The translations under genes were made by a program, and so were the position numbers. The notes beneath the pieces were generated by a model. It was not told where the DNA came from and searched no databases. It was given only the letters and a program-made list of their open reading frames with translations. 7,169 nucleotides of DNA from JAXIHJ01 sp034189755 (GTDB lineage Bacteria; Planctomycetota; Phycisphaerae; SM23-33), in contig JAXIHJ010000054.1 in the NCBI GenBank assembly GCA_034189755.1, positions 1 to 7,169 of the forward strand. Reading direction: 5' to 3'. Shown here piece after piece: positions 1 through 5,813 of this stretch. The stretch's first letter is position 1; every line of letters starts with the position of its first letter.

Positions 1-1
1 G

Positions 2-709
2 CGGACCTATTCGGAGTACAATTATCTCCGGCCGGGGCTTGTAACGCGGCTCAAGACGCAGCATTTCGAGCTGGCACTGCGATTCGCCGAGCCGTACTTC
101 CACCAATATAACGCCATCGACATCGGATGCGCCGACGGACCGTTCCTGCCGTCGCTGGCGAAGTATTTCCGTCACGTCGTCGGTATCGACAATAACGCCG
201 GTTTCCTCGAGACGGCCGGCGTGCTCTGCCGGAAGCTTGCACTGGACAACGTGCAGCTTATCTGCAACGCGGGGCTGAACATCGAGGCCGTCGGCGCACA
301 GCTCGACGGGCGGGAGTTCAACGTGATGTTCCTGCTTGAGACGCTCGAGCACATCGGCACAAGCCAGAACATGTACGGATCGAAGGCTGAATTCCTCCGC
401 GAGATGGCTTCACTGCTGGCCGGCGACGCCCGGATTATTATCTCCGTTCCGAAGATGGTCGGGGCGGGCTTTCTCTTGCAGCGTCTCGGACTGGCTGCAC
501 TCGGCATGTATCGCCAGCCGATTTCATTCACCGACCTGATGAAGGCTACGTTCCTGCTGAACACCGATTCACTGGGGGAAAAATGGGAAGGCAAGCACCT
601 TGGCTTTAATCACCGGAAGCTGGAGCATGTCCTCCGCCGCGACTTCCGCATACTGAAGAAAAAGCACCTGATGTTCCAGGTCATGTATGTGCTTATGAAG
701 CAGGCATGA
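2..709 (+). CDS. Class I SAM-dependent methyltransferase, 5'-truncated
   Basis: The frame is open from base 2 to the TGA at 707-709, giving 235 residues with no start in the window, so the gene begins upstream. A GTG at 221 could start a shorter ORF, but it would delete the cofactor-binding motif. Numbering from base 2, motif I of the Rossmann-like fold is IDIGCADG (residues 39-46). The acidic end of strand 2 is VVGID (Asp63), the usual contact for the SAM ribose. The strand 4 region reads FNVMFLLETLEHI (about 106-118), matching the Methyltransf_11/23 pattern, and IIISVP (about 143-148) looks like strand 5. These features support methyl transfer from S-adenosylmethionine. The substrate is not visible: relatives act on lipids, sugars, quinones or small metabolites. 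No membrane segment is evident. Downstream lies 262 bases without a gene, so it is probably the last gene of an upstream unit. Confidence 0.85.
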   Translation, partial: RTYSEYNYLRPGLVTRLKTQHFELALRFAEPYFHQYNAIDIGCADGPFLPSLAKYFRHVVGIDNNAGFLETAGVLCRKLALDNVQLICNAGLNIEAVGAQLDGREFNVMFLLETLEHIGTSQNMYGSKAEFLREMASLLAGDARIIISVPKMVGAGFLLQRLGLAALGMYRQPISFTDLMKATFLLNTDSLGEKWEGKHLGFNHRKLEHVLRRDFRILKKKHLMFQVMYVLMKQA

Positions 710-741
710 ATCGCCGTTCCCCGGCACAATGCAGAATAAGC

Positions 742-769
742 ATTCAGCGGTCAGCAGTCAGCATTCAGC
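742..769. repeat. Heptanucleotide tandem repeat, 4 copies
   Basis: Four consecutive 7-base units, ATTCAGC, GGTCAGC, AGTCAGC and ATTCAGC, share the core TCAGC with two variable bases. The array sits 32 bases after the methyltransferase stop. Degenerate heptamer arrays are known as dispersed intergenic repeats in several bacterial groups. Here only this single array is visible, so dispersal in this genome is unproven. Confidence 0.8.
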
Positions 770-808
770 TTTTAACGGCACCGCTCATTTATGGGGTCCA
801 AAATAGCT

Positions 809-846
809 AAGTGTTTGCTTACTGGCGACTTACGCAAAAAACACTT
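809..846. repeat. Inverted repeat with 8-bp arms
   Basis: AAGTGTTT at 809-816 is perfectly complementary to AAACACTT at 839-846, with a 22-base spacer. The spacer holds a short direct repeat (CTTAC at 818-822 and 828-832). The right arm runs straight into the decamer array that starts at 846. It could be a weak RNA hairpin, a protein-binding site or one end of a small repetitive element. No T-run follows the right arm, so it is not a convincing terminator. Confidence 0.5.
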
Positions 847-885
847 TGGGCGCAATTGGGCGCAATTGGGTGGAATTGGGTGCGA
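846..885. repeat. 10-bp tandem repeat, 4 copies
   Basis: Four decamers follow one another: TTGGGCGCAA, TTGGGCGCAA, TTGGGTGGAA and TTGGGTGCGA. The first two are identical and the last two drift. The unit is itself nearly palindromic (TTGGGCGCAA against its complement TTGCGCCCAA). The 10-base period is close to one DNA helical turn, so all copies would face the same side of the helix. The array lies in the intergenic region 86 bases before the favoured metG start. It happens to be open in the metG frame but should not be read as protein. Confidence 0.85.
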
Positions 886-910
886 AAGGTTCTGGTCGTC
901 TTGTTCGCTC

Positions 911-947
911 CAGGCCGGGCGGCGGTGAGTTTGGGCTTGATTTTTTT
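911..947 (+). terminator. Hairpin plus T-run, terminator- or attenuator-like
   Basis: CAGGCC (911-916) can pair with GGCTTG (934-939) through six base pairs including one G-U, with a 17-base loop. The 3' arm is followed by one A and seven Ts (941-947). The order of stem then T-run is that of an intrinsic terminator. The stem is short and the loop long, and a smaller competing stem (GCC/GGC at 914-923) exists. It lies only 24 bases before the favoured metG start, so it could act as a leader attenuator, end transcription from upstream, or be a chance match. Confidence 0.35.
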
Positions 948-971
948 CGGATGAAAACGATGCTAGCTGCA

Positions 972-2531
972 ATGAGTTCAACTTATTACGTAACAACGCC
1001 GATCTATTACGTCAACGATTCCCCCCACATTGGCCATTCGTACACTACTATCGCCGCCGACGTGCTCGGCCGATATTTTCGGGCCGATGGTCGTGACGTA
1101 CGGTTCCTGACCGGCACGGACGAGCACGGCATCAAGATTGTCAAGGCCGCCGCCGAGCGCGGCATACAGCCACAGCAGCTCGCCGACGAGGTTGTCGTGG
1201 GTTTTCAGGACTTGTGGCGCAAGCTTGGCATCACCAACGATGATTTTATCCGCACTTCCCAGCCGCGGCATGAGGCCCGCGTGCAGAAGCTGGTCGCCCA
1301 ACTGGTAGAGCGGGATGAAATCTATCTCGGCAAGTACGAAGGCTGGTACGACGAGGGGCAGGAAGAGTTCGTTACCGTCTCGGCGGCCCGCGAAGCCGAT
1401 TACAAGAGCATCATTTCCGGCAAGCCGCTGTCGCAATACAGCGAGCCGAGCTACTTTTTCAGGCTGGGCAAGTGGGCGCCGAAGCTTATCGCACACATCG
1501 AGGCCGAGCCGGATTTTATTCTGCCACAGGCCAGGCGAAACGAAGTGCTCAGCAAGCTCGCCGCGGGCGTGGACGATTTGAGTATTTCCAGGCAGCGGGC
1601 CAAGCTGGGCGGCTGGGGCGTGCCCATGCCTAACGATCCGGACCATTCGGTCTACGTCTGGATTGACGCGCTGAGCAACTACGTAACGGCGCTGGGCCTG
1701 CCTGCCGTCGGCGACGACTGCGACGAGCAGTTCGCACGCTACTGGCCGGCCGACGTCCACCTTATCGGCAAGGACATTCTATGGTTCCACGCGGTGTATT
1801 GGCCCTGCATGCTTATGGCGCTGGACATGCCGCTGCCGAAGCGAATTTTCGCACATGGCTGGTGGACCTCTGAAGGCAAAAAGATGTCCAAGAGCCTGGG
1901 CAACTTCGTTTCGAGCGCGGACATCGCCGAAATATGCGGCGAATACGGCGTGGACGCCTACCGCTACTTCCTGCTGCGCGCGGTGGCGTTCGGGTCCGAC
2001 GGTGATTTTTCACGCGAGATGTTTCATCGTCGCTATAATGGCGAGTTGGCCAACGGCGTAGGCAACCTGCTGGCCCGGACGGCGAACATGATCGGCAGGT
2101 ATTTCGACGGCCAAACTCCACAGGCCGGCCAAATCGAAGCCGCCGAACAGCCCGTTCGTAAAGCCGCCGACCAATTGAACAAAACGGCAACGGCGGACAT
2201 GGAACATTGCCGGTTCCATTCCTACCTGGAAAAAATCGTCGAACTCGTCCAGGCGACCAACGTGTATATTGATAAGACGATGCCGTTCAAACTCGCCAAG
2301 GACAATTCGCAGCGCGAGCGTTTGGGCGGTATCCTGCATACCTGCGCCGAGGCCATGCGTATCATACTGCTTTACCTGAAGCCGGTAATGCCCGCCGCAG
2401 CCGACCGAGGCCTGGCCCAGCTCGGCTGGGAGATACCCGATGCTCCGCTCAGCGAACTGGGCAAGTGGGGCCGGATGCCGGCCGGCACGAAAACGAAGCA
2501 AGCCGAGCCGCTGTTCCCAAGGAAGCAATAA
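972..2531 (+). CDS. metG: Methionyl-tRNA synthetase
   Basis: This 519-residue cytoplasmic class I synthetase charges tRNA-Met with methionine using ATP. The Rossmann catalytic domain opens with YVTTPIYYVN (residues 6-15) and the signature HIGH (19-22). It continues with FLTGTDEHGIK and, past the connective insertion, with LSISR, the segment YVWIDAL and KMSKS (304-308). A helical anticodon-binding domain fills the C-terminal third. There is no C-terminal EMAP/Trbp-type tRNA-binding domain, so it is the short form (about 510-520 residues). The connective segment, Y122 (YEGWYDEGQEEF) to about residue 165, has no cysteine, so the zinc knuckle found in many relatives is absent. In-frame ATGs lie at 951, 960 and 972. 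I chose 972 because family members usually start a few residues before YVTTPIYYVN, but none has a clear Shine-Dalgarno. Upstream in-frame codons are intergenic repeat. The stop overlaps the next start by one base (TAATG). Confidence 0.96.
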   Translation: MSSTYYVTTPIYYVNDSPHIGHSYTTIAADVLGRYFRADGRDVRFLTGTDEHGIKIVKAAAERGIQPQQLADEVVVGFQDLWRKLGITNDDFIRTSQPRHEARVQKLVAQLVERDEIYLGKYEGWYDEGQEEFVTVSAAREADYKSIISGKPLSQYSEPSYFFRLGKWAPKLIAHIEAEPDFILPQARRNEVLSKLAAGVDDLSISRQRAKLGGWGVPMPNDPDHSVYVWIDALSNYVTALGLPAVGDDCDEQFARYWPADVHLIGKDILWFHAVYWPCMLMALDMPLPKRIFAHGWWTSEGKKMSKSLGNFVSSADIAEICGEYGVDAYRYFLLRAVAFGSDGDFSREMFHRRYNGELANGVGNLLARTANMIGRYFDGQTPQAGQIEAAEQPVRKAADQLNKTATADMEHCRFHSYLEKIVELVQATNVYIDKTMPFKLAKDNSQRERLGGILHTCAEAMRIILLYLKPVMPAAADRGLAQLGWEIPDAPLSELGKWGRMPAGTKTKQAEPLFPRKQ

Positions 2532-2926
2532 TGGAAGGTGAACCGAAAAAAAACATGGGACAGGTAATCCAGGAAGACGGGCGATACCCGGTGGAGGCGT
2601 TTGGTTTTTTGCACGAGGCCTTAAACCGTGCAGCCAAGACGATCTACGGCGACGATGCGCCGACCGGCGGGAGACGCCACGTAACCGGCCAGCAGCTTTG
2701 CCATTCGCTGCGCGAACTGGCTGTCGAGCGATGGGGAATGCTGGCGCCAACGGTGTTGTCGAAGTGGAACGTCAATGCGACGATTGATTTCGGGAATATG
2801 GTTTACCTGCTGATCGAAAACGACCTGATGAAGAAGGCCGACGAAGACAGCATCGAGGACTTTCGCGACGTGTACGATTTTGACGAGGCCTTCGCCGTAG
2901 AAGAAGACTTTGAGGTGACCGAATGA
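2531..2926 (+). CDS. Minf_1886-family conserved protein (Planctomycetes/Verrucomicrobia type)
   Basis: The product is a 131-residue, acidic, probably cytoplasmic protein of unknown function. I recognise, from memory, the TIGR04138 / Minf_1886 pattern. YPVEAFGFLHEAL lies near the N-terminus. RHVTGQQL and LRELAVERWG are central, DFGNMVYLLIEN follows, and DSIEDFRDVYDFDEAF comes near the C-terminus. No transmembrane segment, signal peptide or catalytic motif is seen, and the pattern suggests a compact, mostly helical fold. The start is the ATG at 2531, which overlaps the metG stop (TAATG) and has AAGGA at 2519-2523 with a 7-base spacing. An open frame extends back to 2465 inside metG but is not needed. 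The stop overlaps the next start (ATGA), implying translational coupling with metG and the following membrane protein. The family's restricted distribution makes this the main taxonomic clue. Confidence 0.85.
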   Translation: MEGEPKKNMGQVIQEDGRYPVEAFGFLHEALNRAAKTIYGDDAPTGGRRHVTGQQLCHSLRELAVERWGMLAPTVLSKWNVNATIDFGNMVYLLIENDLMKKADEDSIEDFRDVYDFDEAFAVEEDFEVTE

Positions 2927-3135
2927 GCCGCCCCAATCGCCGCCGGAGGAAAAACACTTCCGCATCGCCGGACGGCAGCACACCGCAAGGCGACGTACCC
3001 GAACCGACTAACGTGATAGACGGCATCCCGGACCGTTCGCCGCGTCCGGCGGCGTGGAAGTACGTCCTGCTCGGTGCGATTTTCGCAGCCTGGCTGGCGT
3101 TTCTGATCTACTGCCAACTGGCCGGCGGGGTGTAA
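2923..3135 (+). CDS. Small single-pass membrane protein, function unknown
   Basis: This 70-residue protein has a strongly basic N-terminus (SRPNRRRRK, residues 2-10). A linker rich in proline, glycine, serine and acidic residues (about 11-42) follows. A hydrophobic helix at about 46-66, starting WKYVLLGAIFAAW, ends four residues before the C-terminus. The basic N-terminus suggests an N-in orientation with most of the protein cytoplasmic. The ATG overlaps the preceding TGA in an ATGA junction, with GAGGTGA at 2912-2918 as a likely ribosome site. The coupling to the upstream gene, the sensible membrane profile and the same GC-rich codon style support a real gene. I do not recognise a family. 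Its place before a peptidoglycan amidase lipoprotein hints at an envelope role, but that is only inference. Confidence 0.7.
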   Translation: MSRPNRRRRKNTSASPDGSTPQGDVPEPTNVIDGIPDRSPRPAAWKYVLLGAIFAAWLAFLIYCQLAGGV

Positions 3136-3157
3136 AATCCGCCGAGGCGCATAGCAA

Positions 3158-3170
3158 AAGGAGCTAAGGA
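3158..3170 (+). promoter_or_regulatory. Shine-Dalgarno supporting a GTG start
   Basis: Two purine-rich cores lie before the amidase: AAGGAG at 3158-3163 (13 bases from the start) and AAGGA at 3166-3170 (6 bases). The second is ideally placed for the GTG at 3177. No ATG offers an equally good start, and the GTG keeps the whole lipoprotein signal peptide. Confidence 0.7.
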
Positions 3171-3176
3171 CACGGA

Positions 3177-4130
3177 GTGTTTTTCGTCTCGAACAAATTG
3201 CGATTGGTGGTTTTCGTCGTCTCGGCCGCAACGGTGCTGGCCGGCTGCAACAATGCCGGCAGCCTGCAACTGAAGCCGGATGAACTTATCTCGGCACCGC
3301 TGGGGGCGATCAGTATTTTCCAGCTTGCCGGCCGGCTTGGCCTGGAGGTGGCCGATTCCGATCAGACGGCGGCAACTCTGCGTGACACCGCCAACGTCGT
3401 GGTCGTATACGGCGACCCCGACGGCCAGGCGTATGTCAACGGCCAGCCGGTAGGCTCGCTCGGCGGCATCGCGCAAGTGGGCGGTGTGCTGTTCGTGCCG
3501 GAACGGCTTGAGGCGGATATTCGTCTGGCCCTCCGCGTGCCTCAGCCCCGGCCTGCAAGGCCCCCGGCCCCGGCTAAGCCGCTGGCATGGCACGTGGCGC
3601 TGGACCCGGGCCATGGCGGACGCGACAGCGGCGCGATCAGCGTTGGCGGCTATTACGAAAAGACAGTCAACCTGGCGGTGTGCCGAATGGTCCGGCGGGA
3701 GCTTCTCAGCCGAGGCGTGGAAGTTACAATGACGCGCATGGACGATACGTTCGTCGAACTGAACGAGCGGGCGGCCATCGCCAATATCGCGGAGGTCGAT
3801 CTGTTCGTAAGCATCCACGCCGACTCGGCCCGCAACCGCACCGCCCGCGGCTTTACGGTGTACGTGGCCCGCTCAGCGTCGAGGCCCTCGCTTGCGGCGG
3901 CCGAGTGCGTCCGCGGCCGACTTGGCACCATCGGTGCGCCAGACCGCGGCGTTCGGCAGGCCAACTTCCGCGTGCTCGTACGCACGTCATGCCCGGCCGT
4001 TCTGGTCGAGATGGGCTACCTCTCCAACATTCGTGAGGCGGCGAGACTCGCCCGCAGCGGCTATCAGAATCGTCTGGCCCAGGCCATCGCCGACGGTGTC
4101 TGCGACTTTCTACAGGAACAAACCCGATGA
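3177..4130 (+). CDS. N-acetylmuramoyl-L-alanine amidase, lipoprotein
   Basis: The 317-residue product should cleave the bond between N-acetylmuramic acid and L-alanine in peptidoglycan. It starts at GTG 3177. Residues 1-24 form a lipoprotein signal: K7/R9, a hydrophobic core and the lipobox LAGC with Cys24, so the mature protein is probably membrane-anchored outside the cytoplasm. Residues about 36-117 resemble a copper-amine-oxidase-N-like or AMIN-like accessory domain (AYVNGQPVGSLGG, LFVPERL). A proline-rich linker (about 122-135) follows. An Amidase_3 zinc domain covers about 138-315. Expected zinc ligands are His146 (DPGHGG), Glu161 (YEKTVNL) and His214 (SIHADS), and the catalytic glutamate is Glu278 (VEMGYLSN). 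All are present, so activity is likely. It lies 41 bases after the small membrane protein gene. Division, recycling or remodelling roles cannot be separated from sequence. Confidence 0.93.
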   Translation: MFFVSNKLRLVVFVVSAATVLAGCNNAGSLQLKPDELISAPLGAISIFQLAGRLGLEVADSDQTAATLRDTANVVVVYGDPDGQAYVNGQPVGSLGGIAQVGGVLFVPERLEADIRLALRVPQPRPARPPAPAKPLAWHVALDPGHGGRDSGAISVGGYYEKTVNLAVCRMVRRELLSRGVEVTMTRMDDTFVELNERAAIANIAEVDLFVSIHADSARNRTARGFTVYVARSASRPSLAAAECVRGRLGTIGAPDRGVRQANFRVLVRTSCPAVLVEMGYLSNIREAARLARSGYQNRLAQAIADGVCDFLQEQTR

Positions 4131-4199
4131 CCGATCACGCCGCCGGTTTGAGTGCGATTTGCCCGCCGCCGGATCGAATCGTATGTTCTCATATCTCAC

Positions 4200-4204
4200 A
4201 GGAG
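4200..4204 (+). promoter_or_regulatory. Shine-Dalgarno for the 62-residue protein
   Basis: AGGAG lies 11 bases before the ATG at 4216. It favours that start over the in-frame ATG at 4183, which would place this motif inside the coding region. The spacing is slightly long. Confidence 0.5.
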
Positions 4205-4215
4205 AACGCACGATC

Positions 4216-4404
4216 ATGGTTTACCGCATTCGCTATCATCGCAACGACGGAATGGACGAAGCCATCGTCGAGGCCAACAGCCCCACCGAAGCGGTTGTTA
4301 AGTTCCGCCTGGTTGGCAACATCGCCTACGACGCAAGCCCGATGGGACAGTCCATCGTCAGCGTTTCTGCCGAGACGTCCACGGTCGAAGGCAACCGGCT
4401 GTAA
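4216..4404 (+). CDS. Small hypothetical protein, 62 residues
   Basis: The ORF encodes a soluble 62-residue protein with no signal peptide or membrane helix. It starts MVYRIRYHRNDG, continues DEAIVEANSPTEAVVKFRL and ends EGNRL. The alternation of YRIRYHR and DEAIVEAN suggests a beta hairpin, followed by a helix from SPTEAVVKF. This two-strand-plus-helix pattern is common in small unassigned proteins. AGGAG precedes the start, and ATG 4183 is an alternative. It lies 85 bases after the amidase stop and could be the last gene of that unit. A longer frame at 4127-4627 overlaps it but is rich in Ser, Arg and Pro and has no domain, so it looks like an off-frame shadow. I do not recognise a family and assign no function. 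Confidence 0.6.
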   Translation: MVYRIRYHRNDGMDEAIVEANSPTEAVVKFRLVGNIAYDASPMGQSIVSVSAETSTVEGNRL

Positions 4405-4515
4405 CCGCTCACCCAGCCTTCGCTCGCCCGCCGCCGAAGCCTGCTCGCACTACTGCCGGCCGGAAAAATCTTGTAGCCCGCGCCGAAAGTATGTAGACTA
4501 TCCCTTTGGATCTGA

Positions 4516-4544
4516 TGCACACAGACGGCCATTTGCAGTAAAAT
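4516..4544 (+). promoter_or_regulatory. Candidate sigma70-type promoter for ino1
   Basis: TGCACA (4516-4521, 4 of 6 matches to TTGACA) and TAAAAT (4539-4544, 5 of 6 matches to TATAAT) are separated by 17 bases. Transcription would begin near 4551 and give a leader of about 80 bases before ino1. The consensus assumed is that of model bacteria, and promoter preferences in planctomycetes may differ. Confidence 0.4.
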
Positions 4545-4548
4545 GCAA
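4533..4548. promoter_or_regulatory. Inverted repeat over the -10 element, possible operator
   Basis: TTGCA (4533-4537) and TGCAA (4544-4548) are perfect complements around a 6-base spacer, GTAAAA, and cover the proposed -10 box. A dimeric regulator bound here would block RNA polymerase. The arms are only 5 bases, so chance is possible. Confidence 0.3.
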
Positions 4549-4632
4549 CGGGTCGAGGGCAAGTTGGACTCATCAGTGTAGCTGTTTCTTTTATAACTGC
4601 TTTCATTGTCTTGAACATCCGGGATAGGACTC

Positions 4633-5805
4633 ATGAGCGAGATACGAGTCGCTGTTGTCGGTGTTGGTAACTGTGCCTCTTCACTTATTCAAGGCATTCA
4701 TTATTACGCGCGGAACATGGTTTCCGGCCGGGACGGCACCGTTGGTCTGGCACATCCGGACTTAGGCGGGTATGTCCCCGGCGACATTCGAATCGTCGCC
4801 GCTGTCGACGTGGACCGGCGCAAGGTAGGCCGGCCGCTGCACGAGGCCGTCTTCGCACCGCCGAACAACACCAAGGTCTTTTTCAAGGATTTCACCTCCG
4901 ACGTTACAGTCCGGATGGGCAACGTGCTGGACGGCGTGGCACATCACATGGCCGACTTCCCGGAGCACCAGCGCTTCGTGGTGGCCGAAGACCCCCCAGC
5001 CGGCCAGGCCGAGATGGAAAAGCTGCTGCGTGAAAGTGGGGCCGAGATTCTCATGAACTACCTGCCCGTCGGCTCGCAAAAGGCCAGCGAGTTCTACGCC
5101 GAGTGCTGCCTGAACACGCGCGTCAGCCTGATCAACTGCATTCCCGTCTTTATAGTTTCCGATCCTGCGTGGGCGAAGCGGTTCACCGAAGCGGGCATCT
5201 GCTGCGTCGGCGACGATATCAAAGCGCAGGTCGGAGCGACCATTACGCATCGTGTTCTGGCTCGGATGATGGCAGACCGCGGCGCGAAGGTGGATGCCAC
5301 CTACCAGCTCAACACCGGCGGCAACACCGACTTCCTGAACATGCTGGAACGCAGACGACTGGGCTCTAAGAGAGTTTCCAAGACCGAGGCCGTCCAGTCG
5401 GAACTGGACGTGCCGCTGCCGCCGGACCAGGTGCACATCGGACCGTCGGACTACGTGCCCTGGCAGAAGGACAACAAGGTCTGCTTCCTGCGGCTTGAGG
5501 CGCGAGGCTTCGGCGGCGTGCCGCTGAATCTCGAGGCGAGGCTTTCGGTGGAAGATTCGCCCAACTCCGCCGGCGAGACCATTGACGCAATCCGCTGCTG
5601 CAAGCTTGGCCGCGAGCGAAACCTGGCAGGACCGCTCGAAGCCATCAGCGCCTATACGATGAAACATCCGCCCGTCCAGCACACCGACAGCCAGGCACGG
5701 CAAATGCTGGAGGATTTCATAGCGGAAAAAGTCTCCGCCGGACCAGTCCCGGCCAACGGCAACTATGAGCCGGCCTCAAAACCTGCTGCCCAACCGGCGA
5801 AGTAG
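4633..5805 (+). CDS. ino1: Myo-inositol-1-phosphate synthase
   Basis: This NAD-dependent cytoplasmic enzyme isomerises D-glucose 6-phosphate to 1L-myo-inositol 1-phosphate (1D-myo-inositol 3-phosphate), the entry step to inositol compounds. The 390-residue product fits the short bacterial/actinobacterial-like form rather than the longer eukaryotic one. The Rossmann start is VAVVGVGNCASSL with GVGNCASS at 10-17. Further family signatures are NYLPVGSQKASEFY (142-155), GDDIKAQVGATITHR (193-207), NTGGNTDFLN (227-236), SKTEAV (Lys250), HIGPSDYVPW, DNK (Lys282), EDSPNSAG (307-314) and AYTMKHPPVQ (Lys344). Conserved lysines in these segments are those expected in catalysis and phosphate binding. The last ~20 residues are a Pro/Ala-rich tail. 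The start ATG follows a weak AGGA (4626-4629). An upstream promoter candidate is present, and a kinase gene follows after 8 bases. The fate of the inositol phosphate (phospholipid, solute or other) is not shown here. Confidence 0.95.
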   Translation: MSEIRVAVVGVGNCASSLIQGIHYYARNMVSGRDGTVGLAHPDLGGYVPGDIRIVAAVDVDRRKVGRPLHEAVFAPPNNTKVFFKDFTSDVTVRMGNVLDGVAHHMADFPEHQRFVVAEDPPAGQAEMEKLLRESGAEILMNYLPVGSQKASEFYAECCLNTRVSLINCIPVFIVSDPAWAKRFTEAGICCVGDDIKAQVGATITHRVLARMMADRGAKVDATYQLNTGGNTDFLNMLERRRLGSKRVSKTEAVQSELDVPLPPDQVHIGPSDYVPWQKDNKVCFLRLEARGFGGVPLNLEARLSVEDSPNSAGETIDAIRCCKLGRERNLAGPLEAISAYTMKHPPVQHTDSQARQMLEDFIAEKVSAGPVPANGNYEPASKPAAQPAK

Positions 5806-5813
5806 ATACGCCG

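Noticed and set aside
742..885. CRISPR array
   Set aside because: The repeats are 7 and 10 bases long and contiguous, with no spacers and no cas genes nearby.
710..950. T-box riboswitch upstream of metG
   Set aside because: No recognisable T-box consensus or specifier-loop structure was found, and this regulator is mainly known from Firmicutes and Actinobacteria. Only a hairpin with a T-run is present.
846..971. N-terminal extension of metG through the decamer array
   Set aside because: It would need a TTG start and would encode tandem-repeat DNA. MetRS proteins normally begin near YVTTPIYYVN.
978..1760. Minus-strand open frame (260 codons) inside metG
   Set aside because: It lies wholly opposite conserved MetRS motifs and shows no domain of its own.
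4127..4627. Plus-strand frame of 166 codons starting in an ATGA overlap with the amidase stop
   Set aside because: The overlap is tempting, but the translation is Ser/Arg/Pro-rich without a domain, has no Shine-Dalgarno of note, and overlaps the better supported 62-residue gene and the ino1 promoter region.
4762..5703. Minus-strand open frame (313 codons) inside ino1
   Set aside because: It is entirely antisense to conserved Ino1 sequence and is explained by codon composition.
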